DNA of 64,000 nt from Paenibacillus sp. V4I7 (GTDB lineage: Bacteria > Bacillota > Bacilli > Paenibacillales > NBRC-103111). The first letter of the stretch is position 1. Each line of letters starts with the position of its first letter. The position numbers and the translations under genes are program-made. Below the pieces are notes generated by a model, which had not been told where the DNA came from, searched no databases, and saw only the letters and a program-made list of their open reading frames with translations. Of this stretch, positions 19,133 through 28,665 are shown one piece after another. The stretch lies in NCBI RefSeq assembly GCF_030817275.1, contig NZ_JAUSZD010000002.1, positions 5,022,001 to 5,086,000 of the forward strand, read 5' to 3'.

Positions 19133-19428
19133 CTAGCCTTTCAAATTCCCTCCAGCCTCTCTATCCATTCTTCCATAGGTATCACCTTCCGGATGTTCCG
19201 GGGATGGAGAGATATGCCAATCGCTGTCTGTCAGTCTTCCCTGCTGGATATTCAGCTTAACTGGACAAGATCCTCAACGTTAAGATCCTTCAAATCTTTA
19301 TGCAAATGGATTCCTGCACCGTGAAAATCTTCATCCGAAATCTATTTGTTTGTGTCAAATGCCCTGCAAGAATGTCTGAACTGGTAAGCTTTTAATAATT
19401 CTTGTTTCTTACTCTCCGTTCCTATCAT
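19133..19428 (-). pseudogene. Gene debris including a nitroreductase N-terminus
   Basis: An ATG at 19428 opens a frame reading KKQELLKAYQFRHSCRAF followed by DTNK, an in-frame TAG, then ISDEDF. This matches the start of nitroreductase-family proteins, with the stop where a lysine is expected. Homology is lost after ISDEDF. The next bases read GAGIHLHKDLKDLNVEDL and, in shifted frames, short protein-like stretches ending near 19133 just ahead of a terminator; I cannot name that second part. It appears to be two broken genes joined by deletion. The rest of 18962-19815 shows no other gene. Confidence 0.6.
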
Positions 19429-19645
19429 GTGGAATCACACACTTAGTCCACTGGATGCTTATTCTGTTCGCACCACCCTTACGATGCTCTGCATGCTTTT
19501 TCACTGTTATCTCAGAAAGACATATTCAATAACGGAACGAGGGAAACAAAACCATTATTTCGATTGAAGAATTTCACTTCTAATCCCCAATGAAAAGACC
19601 GGTCTTAACGATACATCTGAGATAGTTGCTAATCGTTTATCATGA

Positions 19646-19680
19646 GATCATCTTGGGAATTCCCAGGATGATCCTTTTTT
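19646..19680 (+). terminator. Rho-independent terminator upstream of the FAD oxidase gene
   Basis: GATCATCTTGGG and CCCAGGATGATC pair around AATT and are followed by TTTTTT, a textbook plus-strand terminator. It lies 136 bases before the ATG of the FAD oxidase gene, with no plus-strand gene to its left. It may be an attenuator in that gene's leader, or a remnant of a deleted gene's end. I could not identify an upstream riboswitch fold by eye. Confidence 0.75.
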
Positions 19681-19815
19681 GGTTTCAATAATATCTGTAC
19701 TCGCTCAAAAGAATTTCACATCGTTGCTCTATTATGACCCGTTATAGCATATTTCAGAAAAAGGATTCATATTCACTTATCCTAAATCGTCATCAGACTG
19801 GCAGGTGTTACTACA

Positions 19816-21138
19816 ATGGCATGGACAGACGGACTGACTGGACGCATAATCCTACAAAACGCCTCGGGTTATGAGGAATCAAGACGAAATTTTAATGCTC
19901 GCTTCTCCAAATACCCAAAAGTGATTGTCTACTGTCAGACTGGTCAGGATGCTGCCAACGCCGTTCTATGGGTACGCAAACAAAAGATACCTTTTAGCGT
20001 ACGCTCTGGCGGCCACAGCTATGAAGCATTTTCGATTGTTGACGGTGGCCTAATTATTGATGTCAGCGATTTACTGCACCTGCGAATCGACAAAGCGAGG
20101 GATACTGTGAGCATTGGCGCTGGATTTCGAATGCAGCATTTGTACGAAGCCCTATGGAAAAATGGATTGACCATTCCCGGCGGAACTTGCCCTACGATAG
20201 GCGTGTCTGGGTTGACGCTTGGCGGAGGTTATGGTTTTTTATCTCGATTTTTTGGCATGACTTGTGACAATTTACTCGAAATAGAGATGGTTAATGCGCA
20301 AGGAAAGATTATTCATGCGAATGAAAAGTACAATAGTGATCTGCTTTGGGCATGCCGTGGCGGAGGAGATGGGAGTTTTGGCGTAATCACATCCATTACT
20401 TACCGCGTGTTTCCAATCGGAGATGTTGCACTTTGCAAGTTGACGTGGAATTTTTCTGACCTTGAAAATGTAGTACGCTTTTGGCAGACATGGGCTCCGA
20501 ATACCGATACCCGCTTGACTTCCCAGCTCAAGCTTCCGGCGCTAAATCAAGGCGATATTGAATCTTTCAGCGTGTTTGTCGGCTTAGAAAAAGAGCTGCG
20601 ACGCTTCGTATGTCCTTTGAAAGAGGCAGTTCCACCTAAAATGTTCTCGATCCGCTCAGCTTCCTGGATCGATGCCGCACGCAGGATAGCTGGAATGCCG
20701 ACATGGCAAGTCAAGTTTAAACATTCATCTGCCTACGCTTACGAACCCTTCTCGGACGCCGCGCTTAATATGCTGATCCAAAATTTAAAGAACTCTTCAG
20801 GCACCAGCAACTTTGTCGAACTTAACGCTTATGGGGGCGCGATTTTTGAGGTGCCACCGGATGCGACGGCGTTTGTGCACCGAAAAGCTCTGTTTGGGAT
20901 GCAGTATCAAACCTACTGGGAGCAGGATTCGGAAGAGGTTAATAACATTCTTTGGGTTAAACGGTTCCGGGAGTCTATGCTTCCTTTTACACAAGGCGCG
21001 TATCGTAACTATAGTGATCAACTAATTGATAACTGGCAGACTGCTTACTTTGGAGAGAACATTATCAGGTTAAAGCAGGTAAAACAAGTCTATGATCCAG
21101 AAAATCTGTTCCGCTTCAAACAGAGCATTCCTCCTTAG
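19816..21138 (+). CDS. Berberine-bridge-like FAD-dependent oxidase
   Basis: This 440-residue flavoprotein has a PCMH-type FAD-binding domain with both residues typical of bicovalent FAD attachment: His in [12 protein letters not shown] and Cys in [19 protein letters not shown]. The C-terminal BBE segment is recognisable ([12 protein letters not shown], ending [16 protein letters not shown]). Relatives oxidise sugars, oligosaccharides or secondary metabolites with oxygen as acceptor. No signal peptide is seen. It is one of the few plus-strand genes here and is flanked by debris on both sides. AGGTG lies 8 bases before the ATG. A weak hairpin at 21138-21169 follows. Confidence 0.9.
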   Translation: MAWTDGLTGRIILQNASGYEESRRNFNARFSKYPKVIVYCQTGQDAANAVLWVRKQKIPFSVRSGGHSYEAFSIVDGGLIIDVSDLLHLRIDKARDTVSIGAGFRMQHLYEALWKNGLTIPGGTCPTIGVSGLTLGGGYGFLSRFFGMTCDNLLEIEMVNAQGKIIHANEKYNSDLLWACRGGGDGSFGVITSITYRVFPIGDVALCKLTWNFSDLENVVRFWQTWAPNTDTRLTSQLKLPALNQGDIESFSVFVGLEKELRRFVCPLKEAVPPKMFSIRSASWIDAARRIAGMPTWQVKFKHSSAYAYEPFSDAALNMLIQNLKNSSGTSNFVELNAYGGAIFEVPPDATAFVHRKALFGMQYQTYWEQDSEEVNNILWVKRFRESMLPFTQGAYRNYSDQLIDNWQTAYFGENIIRLKQVKQVYDPENLFRFKQSIPP

Positions 21139-21602
21139 CAGCTAAAAGCAAATTTGTTTAGGTAGCTGCATAATAAATCATCTTTTGTAAGACCATATCT
21201 CTTCGTACAAGGAGGTGATACAGCATGAATCAACAAGGTTTGGCTTTTGCTCTTCTCTATTTTAAGCTGCACTTTATCCACGACATCGTCAGCTTCCGTA
21301 CCGAGAATGTCGATAAGCGTAATTTCATTCCCCTCTTTGTCCGTTCCGATGGGATCATGCAAGGACACATCTTTGCGCGTTTTCTTCAACGAACGCAGGT
21401 GCATCAAGATCTCGTTCTCAATACATCGAGCTGCGAATGTCGCGAGTTTCGTCCCTTTGTTAGGTGAGAACGACTCGATAGCTTTGATCAAGCCTATCGT
21501 CCCCCTCGAAATCAAATCCTCCAAATCTTCTCCTGTGTTATCGAATTTTTGACAATATGAACACGAAGCAACGTAAAATTCTATCCATAGAGCGACTTCC
21601 AT
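21135..21602 (-). pseudogene. sigK: Truncated remnant of sporulation sigma-K gene
   Basis: From about 21548 to 21246 the frame is almost pure sigma-K region 2 sequence: [67 protein letters not shown]. Upstream, [11 protein letters not shown]-like residues matching NLRLVAHIVKK lie in another frame, indicating loss of one A in a run of A residues. After KIEKSK the homology stops and unrelated residues follow to a TGA or TAA near 21135, so region 4 is missing. It cannot encode a working sigma factor. At the right-hand breakpoint, on the plus strand, a perfect AAGGAGGTGAT site and ATG (21225) begin a frame that immediately runs antisense into the remnant, which looks like another truncated gene start. 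Confidence 0.85.
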
Positions 21603-21648
21603 TAATTAAAAAACGACAGTTCATAAATCGAAGCCAGTAGACAGCACA

Positions 21649-21683
21649 AAGCCCCCATCCTGCTGAAGCAGAATCGGAGGCTT
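21649..21683 (-). terminator. Terminator hairpin of locus 2
   Basis: A stem of about 16 pairs with one bulge (AAGCCTCC/GGGGGCTT outer, ATTCTGCT/AGCAGGAT inner) and a two-base loop lies 55 bases after the GH43 stop on the minus strand. The T run after it is short. Confidence 0.65.
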
Positions 21684-21737
21684 GATTTGCTGAATACCTA
21701 GACCCAGCTTAGCTTTGCATGGGACATGCTCTTCTTA

Positions 21738-23258
21738 CTATACGTTATTACCCACCTTTGTAAATCGAAAAAAATCAAAGTCAGCATGCCCGCCAACATG
21801 CTTGGAAGCATAGTTAAACAACCCGATCCGGTAGCCCATAAAATGGTCCAGCGTATACTTCATCTTCAACGAACTTCCGATTTGTTTCCATTCTTCACCG
21901 TTTGCTGAATAGTAAAAGCTTGCAATATCAACGCTATTTTCAAAATTGAAATGAACTTTCAAATAAATCAGGCTGTCCTCGTATTGAAGTCGTTCAACCG
22001 TTTCTTCACCGCCCCCTCCCCCATTGACACACATCGCAACATAGCGGTTGCCGTTCGCTGCAACTTGAATGCCGACAGTTCCGAAATGATTTTGCAATGC
22101 AACCAAACCTGCGTGATCACCCGACTTCATTTGAGATACATCCATCACCGTAATTCCGATACATACAGGACCTTCCGTACGTTGCGTCAATGTATTGCGT
22201 GCGAATAAGACACTACTGGTTACATTCCCCGTCACTAATCGCAACCAGCCTTGGCGCGCGGTCACAGACCAAATCCGGTTATCCGGATTATGATTCCACT
22301 GCCAATTCAATGCCAATTTATTTTCGTCATACTCGAACTCATCGCTTATTACCAAAGGGGCGGGAGCCGAACTTGGCAATTGCGCTTTGAATGCCAATCG
22401 CGCTTTTCCATCCATCCCGATGACCGGCCAATCGTCCACCCAAGAAACTGGAAGCACAATGGGAATTCTCCCCACAGCATCATGATCTTGAAATAACACA
22501 ACATACCACTCATTGGCTGGCGTGTCGATAATGCCTCCTTGAGCGATACCGTTATTACGGTAGCCCATGTCGTCATCGAGAATTACTTTATGTTCATAAG
22601 GACCCAGCAGCTCCCGCGAACGATAACAAAGTTGTCTGCGACGGCGGTTTCCGGTATTGGGCCATTCAATGAAGAACAAATAATAAAAACCGTTCAGCTT
22701 ATTCGCATGGCATCCCTCGCATCGCAGCATGATACCGTCACGCTCCGTCTCGAAGAGCCGTTGATGGACGCCGCCAGATTTTACGGTCATCACATCAGAC
22801 GTCAATTCTGTAATGTGAATACTCCCGTTGCCGTGAATGACGTAAACGCGGCCTTCGTCAAACAGCAGACTCGGATCATGATGGATTCCTGCAATTACAG
22901 AGCGTTCCCATCTCCCGTTCTCGATATCCGCCGTCCTGTAAATGTAAAACTGGTTCATATCATTACTTGAGAAGCACACATAAAACATGTCATTATGATG
23001 ACGCAAACTTACGGCCCATGATCCTTTGCCATAAATGCCTCTCCCGTCCAGCAAATTGTGCGCATCGTTATTCTCTAAGGTCTCGTAAACGTAGTTCACG
23101 ATTCTCCAATCCATCAAATTCTCAGACCTCATAATCGGGCATCCGGGCATCGAATGCATGCTTGTGCTAACCATATAGTAGGCCGTCCCTACTCTAATAA
23201 CACAAGGGTCAGGAACATCCGCCCAGATGATCGGATTCGTTATCGTCACATTCCCCAT
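21738..23258 (-). CDS. GH43 glycosidase (GH43_12-like) with C-terminal beta-sandwich, locus 2
   Basis: This 506-residue protein has base D17 in ADVPDPCVIRVG, likely modulator Asp in HHDPSLLFDEG and acid Glu in RCEGCHANKLNG, the pattern of the subfamily that includes alpha-L-arabinofuranosidases and beta-xylosidases. From about 320 a beta-xylosidase C-terminal domain follows (FEYDENKLALNWQWNHNP). No signal peptide. It is the last gene of locus 2, preceded by AAGGAGAGATAGCG at the ATG. It is homologous to the enzyme at 43493-45085 but clearly diverged. Acts on imported arabinoxylan or arabinan oligosaccharides, by inference. Confidence 0.88.
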   Translation of the reverse strand: MGNVTITNPIIWADVPDPCVIRVGTAYYMVSTSMHSMPGCPIMRSENLMDWRIVNYVYETLENNDAHNLLDGRGIYGKGSWAVSLRHHNDMFYVCFSSNDMNQFYIYRTADIENGRWERSVIAGIHHDPSLLFDEGRVYVIHGNGSIHITELTSDVMTVKSGGVHQRLFETERDGIMLRCEGCHANKLNGFYYLFFIEWPNTGNRRRRQLCYRSRELLGPYEHKVILDDDMGYRNNGIAQGGIIDTPANEWYVVLFQDHDAVGRIPIVLPVSWVDDWPVIGMDGKARLAFKAQLPSSAPAPLVISDEFEYDENKLALNWQWNHNPDNRIWSVTARQGWLRLVTGNVTSSVLFARNTLTQRTEGPVCIGITVMDVSQMKSGDHAGLVALQNHFGTVGIQVAANGNRYVAMCVNGGGGGEETVERLQYEDSLIYLKVHFNFENSVDIASFYYSANGEEWKQIGSSLKMKYTLDHFMGYRIGLFNYASKHVGGHADFDFFRFTKVGNNV

Positions 23259-23301
23259 CGCTATCTCTCCTTATACTCAAAAACAGTTGATACCAATGTT
23301 C

Positions 23302-24921
23302 TTATTTCCTTACAATCTCACGATATTCTACAGGAGTCACGCCGATAGATTTTTTGAAAAATCGAGTAAAAGAGTGCGGGGTTTCATACCCTACCTGCGC
23401 ACCCACTTCCGCAATCTTCAGCTCGTCTTTCTTGAGCAAATATTTGGCTTTCTCCATTCTAACTTCATCAATATACTCAGATAGATTGACTCCACTTTCC
23501 TGTTTAAAAAGCCGCGATAAATAGGACGGGTTGAAGTGAATCACGCTAGCTAAACGTACAAGAGACAAATCCTCACCCAGATGCTCCTCAATATACGACC
23601 GGACCTTCTCTATCACCGCAGCTGCTCTATTGCGTTCTACACTCAATCGAAGATCGAACAAGGACTCTGCGATCTGTTTCAAAAACCCGAAACTATCTTG
23701 CCAAGACGAATGCCTATCTCTTTGCATAAGCCCGGTTGTTCCAACTTTTTCGTGCAGCTCCCAACGGTTAATGTAAGATAAGAAGAAGAGCGCAATCGTA
23801 TAATACAGCTCCAAGGCAAAAGGTCCCCCATTTCCGCGTTCATCGAAAGCCGTTTCCATCAGTTCGTTGAACAGATGGAGAAATCCCTCTCTATTTCCAC
23901 CTTCAAGATGAATCGCCAAAGACTCCGCCTTTTCTCTCAGCGTCCTTGAGTTGGCCGCGGTTTCAATCGTTTCAAAGTTGACCGTTTGTACCATCTGGGC
24001 GCCGTCTCCCGCTCGCCAGTACTGTTGACTTCTAATTCGGTCGTACATCTCTGAAAGCTGCTTCCATTCACATGTATCGGCGCAGAGCGTTATGGCAAAA
24101 GTGATTCCCAGAGAATCATAACAAGCTCGCTGCATAAGCTCGAATTGTCCTTCTAGAAACTTTATCGTGCGGGCATAGGCTTCGCCCGATTCCTTTCCAT
24201 GTGCATACTTCGGTTGAACGAGCCAGACGAGGCCGCCGTAATGATCAATGATTCCAAGACTATCTGTGCGTTCTGCCAGGAATGTCTCTGCCAAGAATTT
24301 GACAGCAAGTGCCGCCTCCTGACTTTCAGCAAAGGAATGGTGCATGTTCGTACGCTGCAGGTCACCTACCGCCACAAGGACGGGCAAAGTTGGATCAAGA
24401 GCAATGCCCAATTTACGGAAATCAACTTCTAACTCCTCCGCTGCTCGCGTCCCCTGAAGCAAATAACGAAAATAATTCCCTTGAGCAAGCGTTTCGAGTG
24501 TGGTAAGCTTCTCACTCGATTGCTTGATTAGATTATGAAACTTTAAACTGTTCTCCAGTTCATGAATCGCATCGGTTACCGCCTTGATAATCTTATCGTA
24601 TTGTTCACTCTTTAGGAGATAGCTAACTCCGGGTGTTTGAATCGCCTGGTAGACATAATCAAAGTCATTATACCCGGTCAAAAAAATGATTTTGCAATGC
24701 AGCCAATTACTCCGTATGTTTCTCATTAGCTCGAGGCCATCCATCCCAGGCATACGGATATCGGACAACACAATGTCTACTCTCGTAGTATTCATCCAAT
24801 CCAGCGCTTCTTCACCGGAATAGGCTTTATACAAATCAAGATCCAGATTCAGTTGGCTAAATATGTCAAACAGCCCATCTGTAATGATTTCCTCATCATC
24901 AACGATCAGCATTCTAATCAT
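23302..24921 (-). CDS. Response regulator, YesN family (REC + AraC), locus 2
   Basis: About 539 residues: receiver domain with D54 in VLSDIRMPGMDG, a long middle region (about 130-430) and an AraC-type DNA-binding domain (DLSLVRLASVIHFNPSYLSRLF cut here as VIHFNPSYLSRLFKQESG and KIAEVGAQVGYETPHSF). The start at 24921 follows GGGAGG by 8 bases and overlaps the kinase stop by 8 bases. It should activate the locus 2 binding-protein promoter and the genes behind it, including its own. Confidence 0.93.
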   Translation of the reverse strand: MIRMLIVDDEEIITDGLFDIFSQLNLDLDLYKAYSGEEALDWMNTTRVDIVLSDIRMPGMDGLELMRNIRSNWLHCKIIFLTGYNDFDYVYQAIQTPGVSYLLKSEQYDKIIKAVTDAIHELENSLKFHNLIKQSSEKLTTLETLAQGNYFRYLLQGTRAAEELEVDFRKLGIALDPTLPVLVAVGDLQRTNMHHSFAESQEAALAVKFLAETFLAERTDSLGIIDHYGGLVWLVQPKYAHGKESGEAYARTIKFLEGQFELMQRACYDSLGITFAITLCADTCEWKQLSEMYDRIRSQQYWRAGDGAQMVQTVNFETIETAANSRTLREKAESLAIHLEGGNREGFLHLFNELMETAFDERGNGGPFALELYYTIALFFLSYINRWELHEKVGTTGLMQRDRHSSWQDSFGFLKQIAESLFDLRLSVERNRAAAVIEKVRSYIEEHLGEDLSLVRLASVIHFNPSYLSRLFKQESGVNLSEYIDEVRMEKAKYLLKKDELKIAEVGAQVGYETPHSFTRFFKKSIGVTPVEYREIVRK

Positions 24922-26671
24922 GAGCATCACCTCCCTTTAAGGGAATACAAATGATTGCTTGCAATCCCCCGAGCTCGCTTCGGCTTATTCGCAGACCGTA
25001 TGCTTCACCGAACGTGATTTTTACACGGCGGTGAATGTTCACCAAACCTGTCGTCTCCGTATGCTCACCACCGTTATCCAAGGTATCCCATATATTCTGC
25101 AATGCTTTATCCGTCAAGCTTTCACCGTTATCTTCCACCACAATATGGATTTCTGACTCTTTCATCTCGAAGCGGATGACAATCAATCCGCTGCGTTTCA
25201 TTTGTTCCAAACTGTGTTCAAATGCATTCTCAATGATAGGCTGTACAATTAAACGTGGTACTGACACCAGTTCAATTTCCCGCGGGAGAGCTTCGAATTG
25301 CACCCGGATACGCCGCGAGAAGCGCAATTCCTGAATCTCCGTGTACATTCGGGCATGATGAATTTCTTGTTTCAACCATACTTCGTCAGAAGCATTCCGG
25401 GTAACAAAATGAAAATATTCACCAAGCTGTCCTGCAAACTGTCCGATTCGTTCAACGTCTCCAATCTTCGCCATCGTTCTCAGAATAAAGAAGCTGTTGT
25501 ATAGAAAATGAGGATTAATTTGCGATTGAAGCTGCTTCAACTCTGCCCGCTGCGTCATAATTTTCTGCTTATAGACTTGATCAATCAAAGAACGAAGATT
25601 CGCGACCATTTGGTTAAATCTTCCATACAAGTATCCAAGCTCATCCTTAGACTCATGCTGGATGTTAACATCCAGATCCCCATTTTCCATACGCCGAAAA
25701 CTTTTAACAAGCGTGATCAACGGTTTGTGAATAAATTTGTAGGTGGAGAATGCATAAATCGCAATAATGACAACAGCTACGAGAATAAATAACCATGCCC
25801 ACATATAAAACTTGTCCAGCGGCCTCTTAATCATTTGTTCTGGAATAAACCGGTAAATAGACATATTTAAATAGTCAGAGCTTGCAATAGCGGTATAATA
25901 GCGGCTTCCCGAGATGGTAAAGGTCCCCGTACTATGCAGTGGATTCTCTCTTATTTGTTCAATAGTAGCCGTAATATCTTGCCATAGGTGCTCTAATGAT
26001 CCACTCGTGAGAATGACACCGGATTTGTCCGTGGTCATCAATGTTCCGCTGCCGGGATAGGTGTTGAACTGGCCTAGCGCCTCCTGCAGTCTGTCTTGAT
26101 CCAGTTCAATTTCAATGATGAACAATGGTTGATTCCCATTGGTCACACTTTGCTTTGCCGCACTTAAAAATAAGCCGCCATTCCACTCCATAATCTGGTT
26201 ATTCCTGCTGCTTAATACCGAGCGAAAGCCATTGTACCGTTCGGTATTAAATTCGCTTGGGCCATTAGCGGAAGAAACCGTTTTGGATAGCGGATAAATA
26301 TGAGCACTTACATTTTTGATATAAGGACTGCTGTTTTGAATCGCGTATAGCCGTTTTCGCAGCGAGTTAATTTTTTCAGTACGTTTAAACACATCCATCG
26401 TATCCCAGGTCAGCGTCAGTTCGTTGAGATCCTCATCCTCGATAACGCCATACTGGAGCAGCTTCATCCGTTCTACCTCTTTCTCAAGATCGGTTACATA
26501 GAAGGTGAGCTGGGATACCGCCGTTTTGGAGATGTCTTCGCTTGCCGTCTGGACGATCCAGTTATACAGGTAGACGCCAAATAATAGAATGGGGAGCATG
26601 ATAAGCAAAAAAGTACTGAGCAGCCTAAGGAAAATCGTGTTTCGCAAAGAGAATGGTTGACGGTTGATCAA
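24914..26671 (-). CDS. Sensor histidine kinase, YesM family, locus 2
   Basis: About 585 residues. An N-terminal helix (FLRLLSTFLLIMLPILLFGV), a large extracytoplasmic sensor, a second helix (MWAWLFILVAVVIIAIYAF), HAMP, the phosphoacceptor His in SQINPHFLYNSFF, and an ATPase domain with ENAFEHSLEQ and VEDNGESL are visible. A TTG start at 26671 has GGGGG 8 bases upstream; a TTG 15 bases earlier is also open. It lies between the permease and regulator genes and is probably co-transcribed with the transporter, giving positive feedback. Confidence 0.9.
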   Translation of the reverse strand: MINRQPFSLRNTIFLRLLSTFLLIMLPILLFGVYLYNWIVQTASEDISKTAVSQLTFYVTDLEKEVERMKLLQYGVIEDEDLNELTLTWDTMDVFKRTEKINSLRKRLYAIQNSSPYIKNVSAHIYPLSKTVSSANGPSEFNTERYNGFRSVLSSRNNQIMEWNGGLFLSAAKQSVTNGNQPLFIIEIELDQDRLQEALGQFNTYPGSGTLMTTDKSGVILTSGSLEHLWQDITATIEQIRENPLHSTGTFTISGSRYYTAIASSDYLNMSIYRFIPEQMIKRPLDKFYMWAWLFILVAVVIIAIYAFSTYKFIHKPLITLVKSFRRMENGDLDVNIQHESKDELGYLYGRFNQMVANLRSLIDQVYKQKIMTQRAELKQLQSQINPHFLYNSFFILRTMAKIGDVERIGQFAGQLGEYFHFVTRNASDEVWLKQEIHHARMYTEIQELRFSRRIRVQFEALPREIELVSVPRLIVQPIIENAFEHSLEQMKRSGLIVIRFEMKESEIHIVVEDNGESLTDKALQNIWDTLDNGGEHTETTGLVNIHRRVKITFGEAYGLRISRSELGGLQAIICIPLKGGDAHD

Positions 26672-26757
26672 GGCACAAGCCCCCAACTTTTTTTCTTCAA
26701 TTATAGCCTGAAGCTTGTAAGTTTCCTAAACATTTTCGTTATGAAGCAATCCACCTT

Positions 26758-27681
26758 TTACCCCTTGACGCTACCAAGTACAATCCCTTTAACAAAATAC
26801 TTCTGCAGGAATGGGTACGCCAAGATAATGGGAAGGGAGCCCAAGAATATCTGTGATGCTTTCAGCGTCCGGTCAGAAATGAGGGCCAAATTTATTGCTT
26901 CGTCACGCGACATATTCATTAAATTTTGCTGAATGACGATCGTCTGAATATAACTTTGCAGCGGGTAATGACTAGGATCTCCCATAAGCAGAAGGCCGTC
27001 AAACCAACTATTCCAATGCTCTACCATGGAAAATAAGGCAAGCGTTGCAAGAGCAGGCTTGGATATGGGCACATAAATTTTCCATAATGTCGTCCAGTAA
27101 CTTGCACCATCCATAACCGCTGCCTCTTCCAGTTCTTTCGGCACTTCCCGAAAAAAATTAAGCAGCAGTACCACACTGAAAACGGGAACCGCACCTGGTA
27201 AGACGAGTGCCCAAATCGTATCAAGCAAATTGTACTGCTTAAGTGTAGAGTACCAAGGAATTAAGCCGCCGTGAAAGAGCATCGTCATGAAGAAAATCCA
27301 AGCGTATACCATTCGCAGACGAAACGTCTTCGACTCCTTGGATAAAGGAAAGGCGACAAGGATGGTTAAAATCAAATTTAGTGGCGTCCCGATCGCTATG
27401 CGCTCCAAGGAAACAAGCATAGACTGCCAAAACGCTTCCCGGCTAGCCGTATACTTGTAAGATGCCAATGTGAAATCGACCGGCCACAGTTTCACATGAC
27501 CTGCTGCCGCTGCTGTGCTTGAACTAAACGAGACGGCAACGATATGGATTAACGGAAGGACACAAATCAACGATACGATGATGAGAAAGGAAACATTCAG
27601 AACGGAAAACCACTCGAATCGTCTTCGACTGTTGGATACCCGGATATATGCGTCAGACACAGAACTTGATGGCTGTACCAC
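26758..27681 (-). CDS. Carbohydrate ABC transporter permease (LplC/YtcP type), locus 2
   Basis: A 307-residue permease with six helices and EAA loop LEEAAVMDGASYWTTLW. Ends in PFLQKYFVKGIVLGSVKG. The GTG start is preceded by GGAGGG at 6 bases and lies 14 bases after the LplB-type partner. Imports the locus 2 oligosaccharide with partner permease and binding protein. Confidence 0.93.
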   Translation of the reverse strand: MVQPSSSVSDAYIRVSNSRRRFEWFSVLNVSFLIIVSLICVLPLIHIVAVSFSSSTAAAAGHVKLWPVDFTLASYKYTASREAFWQSMLVSLERIAIGTPLNLILTILVAFPLSKESKTFRLRMVYAWIFFMTMLFHGGLIPWYSTLKQYNLLDTIWALVLPGAVPVFSVVLLLNFFREVPKELEEAAVMDGASYWTTLWKIYVPISKPALATLALFSMVEHWNSWFDGLLLMGDPSHYPLQSYIQTIVIQQNLMNMSRDEAINLALISDRTLKASQIFLGSLPIILAYPFLQKYFVKGIVLGSVKG

Positions 27682-27695
27682 TGTTTTCCCTCCTC

Positions 27696-28598
27696 CTAGA
27701 AAATTCTATATTTTGCAAACCGATAAGCCACAAAGTACGAACTTGAAATCAATATAAGTGAAACTAGTGATTTGAATAATCCAACTGCTGTTGCCACACC
27801 GTATTGAGCATCCAACAAACCGATCCGATATACAAAAGTATCCAGAATATCGCCGCTTTCATACACTTGAGGGCTATACAAATTGAACACTTGATCGAAG
27901 CCCGCGTTCAGAAGCTGTCCTAGACTTAGAACCGAAAGCAGTACGATGACCATACGCATACCGGGAATGGTGATATGCCATATCTTATGCCAGCGGTTTG
28001 CGCCGTCGATCGTGGCAGCTTCATATAAACCGGGATCAATTCCCGTAATAGCCGCCAAATAAACAATAGTCCCATAACCAAAATTTTTCCATATATCAGA
28101 AGATACCAACGTAAACGGAAACCAATGATTGTCCCCAAGAAAGAATATCTTATTTATGCCGAACGCACCCAACAATTGGTTAACAATACCGCTAGAAGGG
28201 GATAAAATATCGATAAGTATGCCGCCTAGAACGACCCATGAGAGGAAATAGGGTAAATAAATGGTCGTTTGTACACTTCTTTTAATCACCTCATTCTTCA
28301 ATTCGTTGAGAAGAATGGCAAATACAATCGGCACGATCAAGCCTAGAATAAGCTTAAGACTTGAAATAAACAGGGTATTCCACAGAACCTGAGTAAAACT
28401 AGGCAGGTTCATGAGATATTTGAAATTCTCCAAACCAACCCACCGCTGATCACCGAAGAGTCCTTTCGCTGGGATGAACTTCTGAAAAGCAATAACAATT
28501 CCCGCCATGGGAACATATGAGAATAACACGATCAGTACCAGCCCAGGCAATATCATCAGATGCAGCGGAAGCTCTCTCCATATCTTTCTGGTTCCCAT
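27696..28598 (-). CDS. Carbohydrate ABC transporter permease (LplB type), locus 2
   Basis: A 300-residue permease with six helices, FSYVPMAGIVIAFQ in the first periplasmic region and EAA loop YEAATIDGANRWHKIWH. The ATG at 28598 has GGAGG six bases upstream, which is better than the ATG two codons earlier. It lies 67 bases after the binding-protein gene. Confidence 0.93.
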   Translation of the reverse strand: MGTRKIWRELPLHLMILPGLVLIVLFSYVPMAGIVIAFQKFIPAKGLFGDQRWVGLENFKYLMNLPSFTQVLWNTLFISSLKLILGLIVPIVFAILLNELKNEVIKRSVQTTIYLPYFLSWVVLGGILIDILSPSSGIVNQLLGAFGINKIFFLGDNHWFPFTLVSSDIWKNFGYGTIVYLAAITGIDPGLYEAATIDGANRWHKIWHITIPGMRMVIVLLSVLSLGQLLNAGFDQVFNLYSPQVYESGDILDTFVYRIGLLDAQYGVATAVGLFKSLVSLILISSSYFVAYRFAKYRIF

Positions 28599-28665
28599 AT
28601 CCATCCTCCATCATTTGAAGCAAAATAAGCAGAGGAAGGAAGGTGAATCCATCCTCTGCCTGATG

